Source: Gemmatimonadaceae bacterium (GTDB lineage: Bacteria > Gemmatimonadota > Gemmatimonadetes > Gemmatimonadales > Gemmatimonadaceae). Taken from it: a DNA stretch of 64,000 nt. Shown in pieces: positions 8,794 to 19,280 of the stretch (position 1 is the stretch's first letter; every line of letters begins with the position of its first letter). The DNA lies in the NCBI GenBank assembly GCA_020851035.1, contig JADZDM010000034.1, positions 1-64,000 of the forward strand, in the 5' to 3' direction. The translations under genes were made by a program, and so were the position numbers. The notes beneath the pieces were generated by a model. The model saw only the letters and a program-made list of their open reading frames with translations, did no database searches and was not told the DNA's origin.

Positions 8794-9873
8794 ATGAAGC
8801 TCTTCGACACGATTTCCGCGATGGGCCACGAGCAGCTCGTGCTCGCCCACGACAAGTCCACCGGCTATCGCGGCATCATCGCGATCCACGACACCACCCT
8901 CGGCCCTGCGCTCGGCGGCACCCGCTTCTGGAACTACGCCAGTGACGAGGAGGCCATAATCGACGCGCTGCGGCTGGCCCGTGGGATGACCTACAAGAAC
9001 GCCGTGGCCGGCCTGAACCTCGGTGGCGGCAAGAGCGTGATCATCGGCGACAACCGCACCCCGAATCGCGAGATGATCTTCCGCGCCCACGGCCGCTTCG
9101 TGGACTCGCTCGGCGGCCGGTACGTGACCGCCGAGGACGTGGGCACCGGCACGCTGGACATGGACTTCGTGCACATGGAGACGAACTACGTCGCCGGCCT
9201 GCACAACGCCTCGGGTGACCCGTCGCCGGTGACGGCGCGCGGTGTGTTCCGCGCCATGCAGGCCACCGCGAAGTACCGCTGGGGCAGCGATGACCTCTCC
9301 GGCCGCACCGTGGCCATCCAGGGGTGCGGCAACGTCGGGTACAACCTGGCCCGCGAGCTGGCGGCCGTCGGTGCCATCCTGATCGTGGCCGACATCGACG
9401 CCGAGCGGGTGAAGCGGGTGGTGAGCGAGACCGGGGCGCGGGCCGTGTCGGTGGCCGAGCTGCTCCAGCAGGACGCCGACATCTTCGCCCCCTGTGCGCT
9501 GGGCGGCGGGCTGAACGACGAGACCATTCCCCAGCTCCGGGTGGAGCTGGTGGTCGGGGCGGCCAACAACCAGCTCCTCGAGAACCGCCACGGCGACATG
9601 CTGGTGGAGCGGGGGATCACCTACGCCCCCGACTATGTCGTGAACGCCGGCGGGGTGATCAACGTCTACGGCGAGCTGGCCGGCTGGGACCGCTCCCGGG
9701 CCCTCCGGAAGGCTGACGAGATCTACCAGACTATCCTTGGGGTGTTCGATATTGCCCGGGCGGACGGGGTGACCAGTCATGTCGCCGCCGACCGGCTGGC
9801 CGAGCGCCGGATCCAGTCCGTCCGCGGCATGGTTCGCACCTGGCCCCCCTTCCCGAACAAGTCCGAGGCCTGA
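8794..9873 (+). CDS. leucine (Glu/Leu/Phe/Val family) dehydrogenase
   Basis: A 359-residue NAD-dependent amino-acid dehydrogenase that oxidatively deaminates branched-chain amino acids to 2-keto acids. GGTRFW begins at residue 41. K68 and K80 (MTYKNA and NLGGGKSVI) fall at the exact positions of the substrate-binding and catalytic lysines of leucine dehydrogenases. The dinucleotide-binding motif is VAIQGCGNVGYNLAREL. Length is typical for the leucine/valine branch rather than for glutamate dehydrogenase. Placement in this operon fits amino-acid carbon entering acyl-CoA metabolism. Valine or phenylalanine preference cannot be excluded. Confidence 0.9.
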   Translation: MKLFDTISAMGHEQLVLAHDKSTGYRGIIAIHDTTLGPALGGTRFWNYASDEEAIIDALRLARGMTYKNAVAGLNLGGGKSVIIGDNRTPNREMIFRAHGRFVDSLGGRYVTAEDVGTGTLDMDFVHMETNYVAGLHNASGDPSPVTARGVFRAMQATAKYRWGSDDLSGRTVAIQGCGNVGYNLARELAAVGAILIVADIDAERVKRVVSETGARAVSVAELLQQDADIFAPCALGGGLNDETIPQLRVELVVGAANNQLLENRHGDMLVERGITYAPDYVVNAGGVINVYGELAGWDRSRALRKADEIYQTILGVFDIARADGVTSHVAADRLAERRIQSVRGMVRTWPPFPNKSEA

Positions 9874-9875
9874 CC

Positions 9876-10331
9876 ATGGCGGAACACATTCCGATCGGCT
9901 CCGATCACGCCGGGTTCGAGATGAAGCAGCATCTCGCCAAGGCGTTGCGGGGCATGGGGTTCGACGTCGAGGACAAGGGCACCGACTCGGACGCTTCCAC
10001 CGACTACGCCGACTACGCCCACCCCGTGGCCCGGGAGGTCTCCTCCGGCGAGGCCAAACGCGGTATCCTGTTGTGCGGAACCGGGCTCGGCATGAGCTAT
10101 GCAGCCAATCGCTGGCCGCATGTGCGGGCCGCGGTCGCGTGGACCCCCGAGGTGGCGAAGCTGTCGCGCGAGCACAACGACGCGAACATCCTCGTCATCC
10201 CCGCGCGTTGCATCAGTGACGAGGAAGGGGTCCGTATTCTCGAGGCATGGCTCAACACACCGTTCGACGGCGGCCGGCACGAACGCCGGATCGCCAAGAT
10301 CGAACGGGCTACGGAAGAGGGGACGGCGTGA
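9876..10331 (+). CDS. rpiB: ribose-5-phosphate isomerase B
   Basis: A 151-residue RpiB/LacAB-family sugar-phosphate isomerase interconverting ribose 5-phosphate and ribulose 5-phosphate. The N-terminus has [10 protein letters not shown], and the catalytic Cys is C67 in [10 protein letters not shown]. The usual [11 protein letters not shown] stretch follows. Length is normal. It starts two bases after the leucine dehydrogenase stop and ends in TGATG, overlapping the glyA start by one base. The rpiB-glyA order is common in bacteria and supports both calls. Confidence 0.95.
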   Translation: MAEHIPIGSDHAGFEMKQHLAKALRGMGFDVEDKGTDSDASTDYADYAHPVAREVSSGEAKRGILLCGTGLGMSYAANRWPHVRAAVAWTPEVAKLSREHNDANILVIPARCISDEEGVRILEAWLNTPFDGGRHERRIAKIERATEEGTA

Positions 10332-11629
10332 TGCAGCAGTGGAATGACTGGGATCGTTGCCCACCGGGCGCTGCGCTCCGCGCCGCCGACCCGGAGATCG
10401 CCGGGCTGATCGAGTCGGAGATCGTCCGCCAGAATGACGGCATCGAGCTGATCGCGAGTGAGAACTTCGTGTCGCCGGCCGTGATGGAAGCGATGGGGTC
10501 GCCGCTCACGAACAAGTACGCCGAGGGCCTGCCGGGCAAGCGCTACTACGGCGGTTGCGAGGTGGTGGACAAGGTCGAGCAGCTCGCCATCGACCGCGTG
10601 AAGCAGCTCTTCGGTGCCGACCACGCCAATGTGCAGGCGCACTCGGGCGCGAGCGCGAACGCCGCCGTGTTCCTGGCCTTCCTCAGGCCGGGCGACACGA
10701 TCGTGGGCCTGGACCTGTCGCAGGGCGGGCACCTCACGCACGGCTCACCGGTGAACTTCTCCGGCCTGAACTACGACGCGCAGCATTACGGCGTGACCGA
10801 CGAGGGGCTGATCGACTACGACGCCATGCGCCGCGTGGTGCGCGAGAAGAAGCCGAAGCTGCTGATCGCCGGCTACTCGGCGTACTCGCGCGTGATCGAC
10901 TACCAGGCGTTCCGCGATGCGGCCGACGAGGTCGGCGCGCTGTTCATGGTGGACATGGCGCACTTCGCCGGCCTGGCCGCCACGGGCGTGTACCCGAACC
11001 CGGTGCCGTTCGCCGACGTCGTCACCACCACCACCCACAAGACGCTCCGCGGTCCGCGCGGTGGCCTGATCCTCTGCAAGGCGCAGCACGCCAAGGCCAT
11101 CGACAAGGCCACCTTCCCCGGCACGCAGGGCGGCCCGCTGGAGCACGTGATCGCCGCCAAGGCTGTCGCGTTCCGCGAAGCGCTGCAGCCGGAGTTCACC
11201 GAGTACTGCCGGCAGGTCGTGCGCAACGCGCAGACCCTCGCGGCCGAGCTCATCACCCGCGGCGGCTCGATCGTCTCGGGCGGCACCGACAATCACCTGA
11301 TGCTGATGGACCTGCGCTCGCGCGGGGTGGCGACGCTCACCGGCAAGCTGGCCGAGAACGCGCTGAACCACGCCGGCATCACCGTGAACAAGAACACCGT
11401 GCCGAAGGAGACGCAGTCGCCGTTCGTGACCAGCGGCATCCGCATCGGCACGCCGGCGGTGACCACGCGGGGCATGAAGGAGCCGGAGATGCACCGCATC
11501 GCCGACCTCATCGACCGTGTGCTCCGCGCCCCGGAGGACGAGGCGAACCTGCGCGCGGTGCATGCCGACGTGAAGGAGCTCGCCGCCGGATTCCCGCTCT
11601 ATCCGGCGCCGGTCGGCGCCGGCGTCTGA
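10331..11629 (+). CDS. glyA: serine hydroxymethyltransferase
   Basis: A 432-residue PLP enzyme converting serine and tetrahydrofolate to glycine and 5,10-methylene-THF. Visible signatures are [11 protein letters not shown] near residue 38, [14 protein letters not shown] at 62-75, the VDMAHFAGL Asp that contacts the PLP ring, and the Schiff-base Lys K237 in [14 protein letters not shown]. The open frame extends further upstream into rpiB, but the ATG at 10331 (TGATG overlap) gives a normal-length N-terminus. Cytoplasmic and central to one-carbon metabolism. No glycine riboswitch is seen, as expected inside an operon. Confidence 0.96.
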   Translation: MQQWNDWDRCPPGAALRAADPEIAGLIESEIVRQNDGIELIASENFVSPAVMEAMGSPLTNKYAEGLPGKRYYGGCEVVDKVEQLAIDRVKQLFGADHANVQAHSGASANAAVFLAFLRPGDTIVGLDLSQGGHLTHGSPVNFSGLNYDAQHYGVTDEGLIDYDAMRRVVREKKPKLLIAGYSAYSRVIDYQAFRDAADEVGALFMVDMAHFAGLAATGVYPNPVPFADVVTTTTHKTLRGPRGGLILCKAQHAKAIDKATFPGTQGGPLEHVIAAKAVAFREALQPEFTEYCRQVVRNAQTLAAELITRGGSIVSGGTDNHLMLMDLRSRGVATLTGKLAENALNHAGITVNKNTVPKETQSPFVTSGIRIGTPAVTTRGMKEPEMHRIADLIDRVLRAPEDEANLRAVHADVKELAAGFPLYPAPVGAGV

Positions 11630-11652
11630 CGCAGCAGCCGAGGTAGCGAGAC

Positions 11653-12039
11653 GTGGCGGAACTGGCGTTCAAGGACGGCATCATGGAGCAGATTCGCCTG
11701 CGCGAACCTCGCTTCCATGAGCATGCGTTCCTCTTCGTGCTGGCGGCACTCGAGCAGTGCCAGCAGCGCCTCGGGGAGCGCCGCCACATCTCGGGCCGCG
11801 AGCTGGCGGAGACCTGTCGTGACCTGGCGATCGAGCGCTATGGCGTGCTGTCGCGCCTGGTGCTCGACCACTGGGGGATCCGGGAGTCGGTGCACTTCGG
11901 CGACATCGTGTTCGCTTTGGTGGACCTAGGCATGCTGATCAAGCAGCCGCACGACCAGCGCGAGGACTTCGCGGACGCGTTCGACTTCCACCAGGCATTC
12001 GAGGCGGGGTATCCCTGGCGGAACGTGCCGCAGGGCTGA
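11653..12039 (+). CDS. Minf_1886 family protein
   Basis: A 128-residue protein matching the uncharacterised Minf_1886 family. Recognisable features are FHEHAFLFVLAALE, the HISGRELAETCRDLAI segment, the GVLSRLVLDHWGI segment, and a C-terminal DFADAFDF stretch. It has no signal peptide or membrane segment. Function is unknown. Start is GTG at 11653, 23 bp after glyA, and it is probably the last gene of the operon. A GC hairpin (12038-12056) overlaps the stop codon and may end or stabilise the transcript, though no T-run follows. Confidence 0.85.
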   Translation: MAELAFKDGIMEQIRLREPRFHEHAFLFVLAALEQCQQRLGERRHISGRELAETCRDLAIERYGVLSRLVLDHWGIRESVHFGDIVFALVDLGMLIKQPHDQREDFADAFDFHQAFEAGYPWRNVPQG

Positions 12040-12056
12040 CGCCCGCCTCGGGCGTC
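12038..12056 (+). terminator. GC-rich hairpin at operon end
   Basis: GACGCCCG (12038-12045) pairs perfectly with CGGGCGTC (12049-12056) around a 3-base loop. It overlaps the TGA of the Minf_1886 gene. No U-tract follows, so it is not a canonical intrinsic terminator; it may instead act as a 3'-end stabiliser. Confidence 0.4.
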
Positions 12057-12083
12057 TGCGGGCGTGGGGAATCGTCGACAAGG

Positions 12084-12272
12084 CTCACGCGGAAACGCGG
12101 AATGTGCGGAAGTGGTCACGTCGCTGGTTGACAGCTACAACGACGTCGCTGCTGATGTCGTGAAGGAAACGCGCGCCCGCCCTCGCTGATCCAGCCAGCC
12201 CGTCACGGCGAGCCGTGTCGAATGGTGCACAGCGTCGTGACCGTTTCCGCATCCTCCGCGATTCCCGTGTGA
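12084..12272. repeat. palindromic CGCGGAA element
   Basis: The left arm (12084-12120) reads CTCACGCGGAAACGCGGA, then TGCGGAA and GGTCACG. The right arm (12236-12272) is its inverted copy with a few changes (CGTGACCGTTTCCGCATCC and so on). About 115 bp separate them. The build matches the CACGGAG elements: short GGA-containing units at about 9-bp rhythm in inverted arms. It occupies most of the gap between the Minf_1886 gene and the NAD(P)HX repair gene, so the upstream reading frame into that gene is repeat-derived. Confidence 0.75.
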
Positions 12273-12301
12273 ACCCTGTCGACGACCTCTCCTCTGCATC
12301 G

Positions 12302-13912
12302 ATGCCCGAGTCTATCCCGGTCCTGACGGCGGAGCAGTCGAAGGCACTGGACGCGCGGACGATCGCGACGCTGCCGGACTCGTTCACGCTGATGCATCGC
12401 GCCGCCGAGGCTGCGGTGCGGTGGTTCGACGCGCGCCCGGAGCGGAGCGCGGCCGTGTACGTCGGGCCGGGCAACAACGGCGGCGACGGATGGCTGGTGG
12501 CGGGTCTGCTGCGCGCGCTCGGATGGAACGTCACGGTGCACGTGGCGGCTGAGCCGCGCACTCCGGACGCCCGTCGTGCCCGCGCCGACGCCGAACGCGA
12601 CGGGCTGTTCGCCGTGCCGACTGGCAGCGAGGCGATGCTCGTCGACGCGGTGCTCGGCACCGGTGCCAGTGGCGCGCTCCGCGGCAGTGTGGCGGAGGCC
12701 GTCGCGGAGATGCGTCACCGCGCGCAGCCCGTGGTCGCCATCGACATGCCCTCCGGCCTCGATGCCACCACCGGCGCCGACAACGGTGCCGACAACGGTG
12801 CCGACAACGGTGCCGTGCCGTGTGCCCACACACTCAGCTTCGGCAGCGTGAAGCGCGGACAGCTGCTGCGCCGCGACCTCGTGGGTGAGCTGCATGTGCT
12901 GGGCATCGGGCTCCTGGCGGCCGATCACGGGACCCCGCACGTGATGCAGGCCGCCATGGTCGACGAGTGGCTTCCGCACCTGTCGCCCGACGCCTGGAAG
13001 GGCACCCGCGGCCGCGTCGCCATCGTCGGCGGTGACGACGGCATGGCCGGCGCGGTGATCCTGGCGGCACGCGGGGCGCACGCCAGTGGTGCCGGGATGG
13101 TGCGTGCCGACGTGAGCGCGGCCTCGGCCACGGCGCTGCAGGTGGCCGTGCCGTTCGCCACCGTGTTCACCCGGCCTGCACATGACCTGGGCGCCGCCGA
13201 CCTGTCGTGGCCTGACGTGATGGTCATAGGGCCCGGCCTGGACGGTGCCACCGGGGCGGCACGACGGCGCGTGCGGGATGGCCTGCTGCGCCTGCTGCAC
13301 GCGTACGCCGGTCCCGTCGTGCTCGATGCCGGTGCGCTGACGGCGTTCGCCTGGCAGGAGGGTGCCGCCGCGGATGATGGCGACGATGCGCGGGCGGATT
13401 GCGCTGATCCGCTCGATGCGCTGCGGTTCGCGTTGCGTGGCCGGCCGGCGCTGCTCACGCCGCATGTCGGGGAATTCACGCGCCTGTTCGCACCCGGGAC
13501 CGCGCCCACCGACCCGTTCGCGGCGCCACTGGTGCTCGCGCACCGCCTGAATGCCACAGTGCTGCTGAAAGGTGTGCCGACCGTGATCGCCGACCCCGAC
13601 GGCACCACGCTCGTGTCGGCCAGCGGCAACCCCGCACTCGCGATGGGTGGCAGTGGTGATGTGCTCGCCGGCATCGCCGGTGCATTGATGGGGCAGGGTA
13701 TCACGCCGCTGCGCGCCGGTGCGATGGCGGCGTTCGTGCACGGCACGGCCGCGGAGCGCTCGGTTCAGTATCATTCAGGGTGGCGTGGCGTGACGATGGA
13801 CCTGTTCCTGCAGGAGCTGTCGCGCACCTGGCCCGCCATCGTGTCCGACGGCGCGCGCGCACCGCGCCTGTCGCACCAGCTCCTGTGCCTTCCCGCCGTG
13901 CCCACTCGATGA
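12302..13912 (+). CDS. nnr: bifunctional NAD(P)H-hydrate epimerase / ADP-dependent dehydratase
   Basis: A 536-residue fusion that repairs hydrated NAD(P)H. The N-terminal YjeF_N epimerase domain (residues 1-210) shows VYVGPGNNGGDGWLVAGLL and IDMPSGLDATTG. The C-terminal ribokinase-like dehydratase domain (about 225-500) shows GTRGRVAIVGGDDG and the ALAMGGSGDVLAGIAGAL signature. A GADN repeat is inserted right after DATTG. The last 40 residues (SRTWPAIVSDGARAP onward) exceed the usual family end. ATG at 12302 was chosen because residues upstream come from the repeat element. It overlaps thiL by ATGA. Confidence 0.92.
   Translation: MPESIPVLTAEQSKALDARTIATLPDSFTLMHRAAEAAVRWFDARPERSAAVYVGPGNNGGDGWLVAGLLRALGWNVTVHVAAEPRTPDARRARADAERDGLFAVPTGSEAMLVDAVLGTGASGALRGSVAEAVAEMRHRAQPVVAIDMPSGLDATTGADNGADNGADNGAVPCAHTLSFGSVKRGQLLRRDLVGELHVLGIGLLAADHGTPHVMQAAMVDEWLPHLSPDAWKGTRGRVAIVGGDDGMAGAVILAARGAHASGAGMVRADVSAASATALQVAVPFATVFTRPAHDLGAADLSWPDVMVIGPGLDGATGAARRRVRDGLLRLLHAYAGPVVLDAGALTAFAWQEGAAADDGDDARADCADPLDALRFALRGRPALLTPHVGEFTRLFAPGTAPTDPFAAPLVLAHRLNATVLLKGVPTVIADPDGTTLVSASGNPALAMGGSGDVLAGIAGALMGQGITPLRAGAMAAFVHGTAAERSVQYHSGWRGVTMDLFLQELSRTWPAIVSDGARAPRLSHQLLCLPAVPTR
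12779..12814 (+). repeat. 12-bp in-frame tandem repeat inside nnr
   Basis: GACAACGGTGCC is repeated three times without change (12779, 12791, 12803). It encodes DNGA x3 in the epimerase domain, in the loop after the IDMPSGLDATTG motif. Identity between units suggests recent slippage. A loop position would tolerate it. Confidence 0.9.
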
Positions 13913-14867
13913 CCGTCTTTCCACCCACGCAGGTCACCCTCGGTCCCGGTCGCGAGTTCGCGTCGATCGCGCGCTGGGTGCGGCAGTGGGGCGCACGTGC
14001 ACATGGCATCGGCGACGATGCCGCCATCCTCGACGTGCCCGGCGGCACGCGCCTCGTAGTGAGCACCGACACGACCACCGAGGACGTGCACTTCCGTCGC
14101 GCGTGGCTCTCGGCGCGCGAGATCGGCTGGCGCGCCGCGATGGCCGCGCTCAGCGACCTCGCGGCGATGGGTGCGGATCCGCTTGGCGTGCTGATCGCCC
14201 TCGGGGCGCCGGCCAGCTGGGACGGTGCGCTGGACGACGTGCTGCAGGGGGTGGGTGACGCGTGCGCGGCGGCGAAGGCACCCATCATCGGCGGCGACAC
14301 CACCCGCGCGCCGGTGCTCACGCTCAGCATCACCGTGCTGGGCACTGCCGTGGAGCCCATGCGGCGTGACGGGGCCCGGCCCGGCGACACCATCTACGTC
14401 ACCGGCAGCCTCGGCGGCCCGGGCGCGGCGCTCCAGTCGTGGCTGAAGGGCGCGGCGCCGCGTGCCACCCACCGGGCCCGGTTCGCCAAGCCCGTTGCGC
14501 GGCTTGGCATGGGGGCCTGGTGTGCCCGGAACGGGGCCAGTGCCGCCATCGACCTCTCGGACGGCCTCGTGGCCGACGCGGGCCACGTGGCGGCCGCCTC
14601 CGGCGTGCGCCTCTCGATCGAGCTGGCCAGCGTGCCCATCCTCGGCGGGGTGCTGGCGCTGGAGGCGCTCGCCAGCGGCGAGGAGTACGAGCTCCTGCTC
14701 ACCGGGCCCGCCGGGATGGCGGCGGCTGCGAAGGCGGCGCGCATCGGGTCGCTCACGCCGATCGGGCTCGTGATGGCCGCCACCCCCACCGAGCCGGCTG
14801 GCGTGGTGGTGCACGACGGGCCGCGGCGCGTTGACCCTCCAGCCGGTTACGACCACCTTTCGCCGCA

Positions 14868-14871
<4 letters not shown>
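13909..14871 (+). CDS. thiL: thiamine-monophosphate kinase
   Basis: A 320-residue ATP-dependent kinase converting thiamine phosphate to thiamine diphosphate. Family motifs are HGIGDDAAILDVPGG near residue 28, STDTTTEDVHFRR, AALSDLAAMGADPLG, the IIGGDTTR segment and the C-terminal IDLSDGLVADAGHVA. Length is standard. The start overlaps the nnr stop by ATGA and its own stop overlaps the next gene in the same way, so nnr-thiL-acyltransferase form a coupled set. Confidence 0.95.
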
Positions 14872-17035
<2,164 letters not shown>

Positions 17036-17124
17036 TGGAGTTGGGTGCGGACGCGGTCGTGCGTGTGGGTGCGTGTGTCGGCGCGTGTGTCGGCGGGCGC
17101 GCCGTCGCCGGGTGGGGGCGCTGA

Positions 17125-17496
17125 GTGGCGCGCCATCCGGTGGCGGGTGACGATCCGCCGCGCAAGCGCCGGCCGCTGGTGTTCGCGCTGAAGGCCGTGT
17201 TCTGGCTCTTCATCCTCTACTTCGCGGTGGAGGGGGGCGAGTACGGCACCAGTGACCTGTTCAGCGTGCGGCGCCGGATCGACGAGACGAAGGTGGCGAT
17301 CGACTCGCTGCGTCGGGTGACGGATTCGCTGAGCCTGCAGAAGCGGGACGTGATGACCAACCCGGCGGTGCAGGAGCGGATCGCACGGGAGGAGTTCGGG
17401 ATGGTGAAGGGTGACCGGGAGCTGGTGTATCACGTGCTCCGGCCCGACTCCTCGGCGGTGAGTGCGGACAGTGCGGCCCGGGTGCCGTCGCCCTGA
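17125..17496 (+). CDS. FtsB/DivIC-like septum formation initiator
   Basis: A 123-residue bitopic membrane protein: a basic cytoplasmic start (PPRKRRP), one membrane helix (about residues 19-38), then a coiled coil (RRRIDETKVAIDSLRRVTDS) and the family-typical end VQERIAREEFGMVKGDRELVYHV. Such proteins bridge early and late division proteins at the septum. GTG at 17125 is used. Its place right after eno is the usual place for ftsB and strengthens the call. The last 15 residues are Ser/Ala-rich. Confidence 0.88.
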   Translation: MARHPVAGDDPPRKRRPLVFALKAVFWLFILYFAVEGGEYGTSDLFSVRRRIDETKVAIDSLRRVTDSLSLQKRDVMTNPAVQERIAREEFGMVKGDRELVYHVLRPDSSAVSADSAARVPSP

Positions 17497-17515
17497 GAAA
17501 TCCGGGTCTGGGCGG

Positions 17516-17543
17516 TTGACTCCGGGCGGCATGTGACTATCCT
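17516..17543 (+). promoter_or_regulatory. sigma-70-type promoter for initiator tRNA
   Basis: TTGACT (17516-17521) and TATCCT (17538-17543) are 16 bp apart. The expected start near 17550 is a few bases before the tRNA, as usual for tRNA genes. Confidence 0.8.
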
Positions 17544-17553
17544 TATGGTCTGC

Positions 17554-17627
<74 letters not shown>

Positions 17628-17628
17628 T

Positions 17629-17676
17629 AACGAAACGGTCCGTCACTCGCGTGGCGGGCCGTTTTCGTTCTTGGGA
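17629..17676 (+). terminator. intrinsic terminator after tRNA-fMet
   Basis: CGAAACGGTCCG (from 17631) pairs with CGGGCCGTTTTCG (to about 17668) around a GC loop, followed by TTCTT. It is well placed to end the tRNA transcript. Confidence 0.75.
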
Positions 17677-17724
17677 ACGTGGAGTCGGGGGGGGGCGTTC
17701 GGTTGGTGCTCGGAGGGCAACAGC

Positions 17725-17763
17725 GTGAACGCAAGGGCGCAAAGGGGCGAAGGGCGCAAAGGG
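17725..17763. repeat. CGCAAAGG short-period repeat arm
   Basis: Positions 17725-17763 read GTGAACGCAAGGGCGCAAAG, then GGGCGAAGGGCGCAAAGGG: three to four copies of a CGCAAAGG-like unit at 9-10 bp rhythm. No inverted partner arm is visible nearby, so this looks like a solitary arm of an element built like the CACGGAG family. Confidence 0.6.
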
Positions 17764-17828
17764 TTCGTTGTGGCCTGCGGTGGTCGGCGCGCGTGAGTGC
17801 GGAGGGCTTTGGGAAGAGCAGGGAAAAC

Positions 17829-17915
17829 CCGGGGACACTGTATTGAGTGTCCCCGGCTCTTCGTCGGTTCAGACGCGGAAAACCCGGGGACACTCCATCG
17901 AGTGTCCCCGGGTTT
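17829..17915. repeat. two GGGGACACT hairpins in tandem
   Basis: Hairpin 1 (17829-17856) is CCGGGGACACT / AGTGTCCCCGG with a 6-base loop. Hairpin 2 (17880-17915) has a stem of at least 15 bp (AACCCGGGGACACTC / GAGTGTCCCCGGGTT) and a 4-base loop. Both are preceded by GGAAAACC, so they are direct repeats about 52 bp apart. They are REP-like and sit in the convergent gap between tRNA-fMet and the FKBP gene, where they could also act as a bidirectional terminator. Confidence 0.85.
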
Positions 17916-17990
17916 CGGCGGTTCGGTCGCGGAACGTGATGCCGGTGAGTCCGTTTCCCTGCTGACGGATCTGCTGCCGGTACCGCGGTC

Positions 17991-18527
17991 CTACTGCCGC
18001 GGGGCGGCGTCGGTGACTTCGACCTCGAACACCAGCACCGAGTTCGGCGGAATGATGACGGTGTTGAACTCGTCGCGCACGGTGGAGAAGCGGTAGGCCG
18101 ATTCCGGGCCGATGACGATGCGGCGGGTGCCGCCGACCTTCATGCCGGCGATGCCGTTGATCCAGCCCTTGATCACGCCGCGCACGAGGTCGGTGGTGTC
18201 GAGGACGGCGATGTACGGGGTGCTGGGTCGCGCGCGCGAGTCGAACTGGTAGCCCCCGCTGAGGCGGCCGCTGTAGTAGGTGGCGATGCTGTCACCGGCG
18301 ACGACGGTGCGTCCGGTGCCGGCGGTGATGTCCTGGGTGTAGACCTGCGCGTTGACGCGGGTCATGGCGGCGATCGAGGTGACGCCGGTGGAGGTGGCGT
18401 AGGTGAGGGTGGCCGGGTCGGTGTACTCGGGGAGCTTGGAGTCGATGGAGCAGCCCTGGAGTGCGGCGGCGGCAAGGACGGCGAACGTCGCGGCGGGGCG
18501 ACGGGAGCGGACGACGGCAGGGGGCAT
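17991..18527 (-). CDS. FKBP-type peptidyl-prolyl isomerase lipoprotein
   Basis: A 178-residue exported isomerase. A type II signal peptide ends in the lipobox LQGC near residue 25. The C-terminal FKBP domain (about 75-175) shows the family's pattern: a GDSIATYYSGRLSGGYQFDS strand-turn, VIKGWINGIAGMKVGG, and IPPNSVLVFEVEV at the end. It would assist proline isomerisation at the cell envelope. It is encoded opposite to the two flanking tRNA genes and stands alone. Confidence 0.88.
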   Translation of the reverse strand: MPPAVVRSRRPAATFAVLAAAALQGCSIDSKLPEYTDPATLTYATSTGVTSIAAMTRVNAQVYTQDITAGTGRTVVAGDSIATYYSGRLSGGYQFDSRARPSTPYIAVLDTTDLVRGVIKGWINGIAGMKVGGTRRIVIGPESAYRFSTVRDEFNTVIIPPNSVLVFEVEVTDAAPRQ

Positions 18528-18642
18528 GGGACGGGGCGTGGGGTGTGGTGCGGGCGGGGGGCGACGGTGGCGTCGATGGTCGGGCGTCTGGCGTCGGTAA
18601 GGAGAGGAACGTATGGCGGCGTGGGGGAGGGAATAAGTGCGG

Positions 18643-18672
18643 TTGCCCCGGGGGGCCGGGGCGCGGTATCTT
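18643..18672 (+). promoter_or_regulatory. promoter for elongator tRNA-Met
   Basis: TTGCCC (18643-18648) and TATCTT (18667-18672) with an 18-bp GC spacer. The expected start is a few bases before the tRNA at 18686. Confidence 0.65.
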
Positions 18673-18685
18673 TTGCGGCTGGATT

Positions 18686-18759
18686 GGCAGGGTAGCTCAG
18701 CTGGTTAGAGCACGGCACTCATAATGCCGGGGTCGCGGGTTCGAGTCCCGCCCCTGCTA
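18686..18759 (+). tRNA. tRNA-Met (CAT), elongator
   Basis: A 74-nt cloverleaf without encoded CCA. The D-arm TAGCTCAGCTGGTTAGAGCA, anticodon loop CTCATAA in a CGGCA/TGCCG stem, and T-arm GCGGGTTCGAGTCCCGC are clear. It is paired at 1-72 (G-U) and lacks the initiator GGG/CCC stem. It resembles elongator Met more than the lysidine-modified tRNA-Ile(CAT), but that alternative is not excluded by sequence alone. Confidence 0.9.
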
Positions 18760-19280
18760 TTGGTTCGAGGTGTTGAGGGTCAGGGTGTTACACGGTGGAC
18801 GGGCGTCGGTTCGGGATTGTTCCGGTGCGCTACCACCCGCTGGTCGAGCGCAAGCAGGTCGCCGAAGACTGGCGCCCCTCGCTTGTGGACACGGGACCAG
18901 TGGTGTCGCCCCATCAGCCGAACTCAGGTGCACCCCGTTGTTCGCCGTTGGCATCACCGGTTTGACTTGCCCACTGTCTGGTGTCACCCCTCTTGGGATG
19001 ACAGCAGGCTGCCCTGGTGCGGTAGCCGCGGGGACAAGTCTGTCCGTGCTCGAGCGCCGCCATGAGCGCTGAGCCGACGGCACCTCGCTGCGAGTGACTA
19101 CCCCAGACGAGGTCAGATCAGCCGCGGGCCCGATCGTGACATGAGTCGAACGGACTTCCATGCGCGGAAATCGCGTGGTGCGCACCGTCACCCAGCGCTC
19201 AGTGTTCGCTGCAGGATCCGCCTGACTGCGTAACATGCGCGATCTGCCCATCGACGTATCCATCCCGCCCGGATGGCGTC
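18760..19280. other. gene-poor stretch after tRNA-Met
   Basis: About 520 bp with no convincing gene. Open frames on both strands here have no recognisable domains and one overlaps the tRNA. Base composition is slightly lower in GC than the flanks. No copy of the tRNA 3' end was found downstream to mark an attachment site, and no integrase was seen. It could be the decayed edge of an insertion at the tRNA. Confidence 0.5.

Noticed and set aside
18686-18759. tRNA-Ile(CAT) instead of tRNA-Met
   Set aside because: Stem and loop details resemble elongator Met more closely, though the decision would need a tRNA model.
18757-19263. 168-residue minus-strand frame after tRNA-Met
   Set aside because: It overlaps the end of the tRNA, has no recognisable domain, and its composition does not look like neighbouring proteins.
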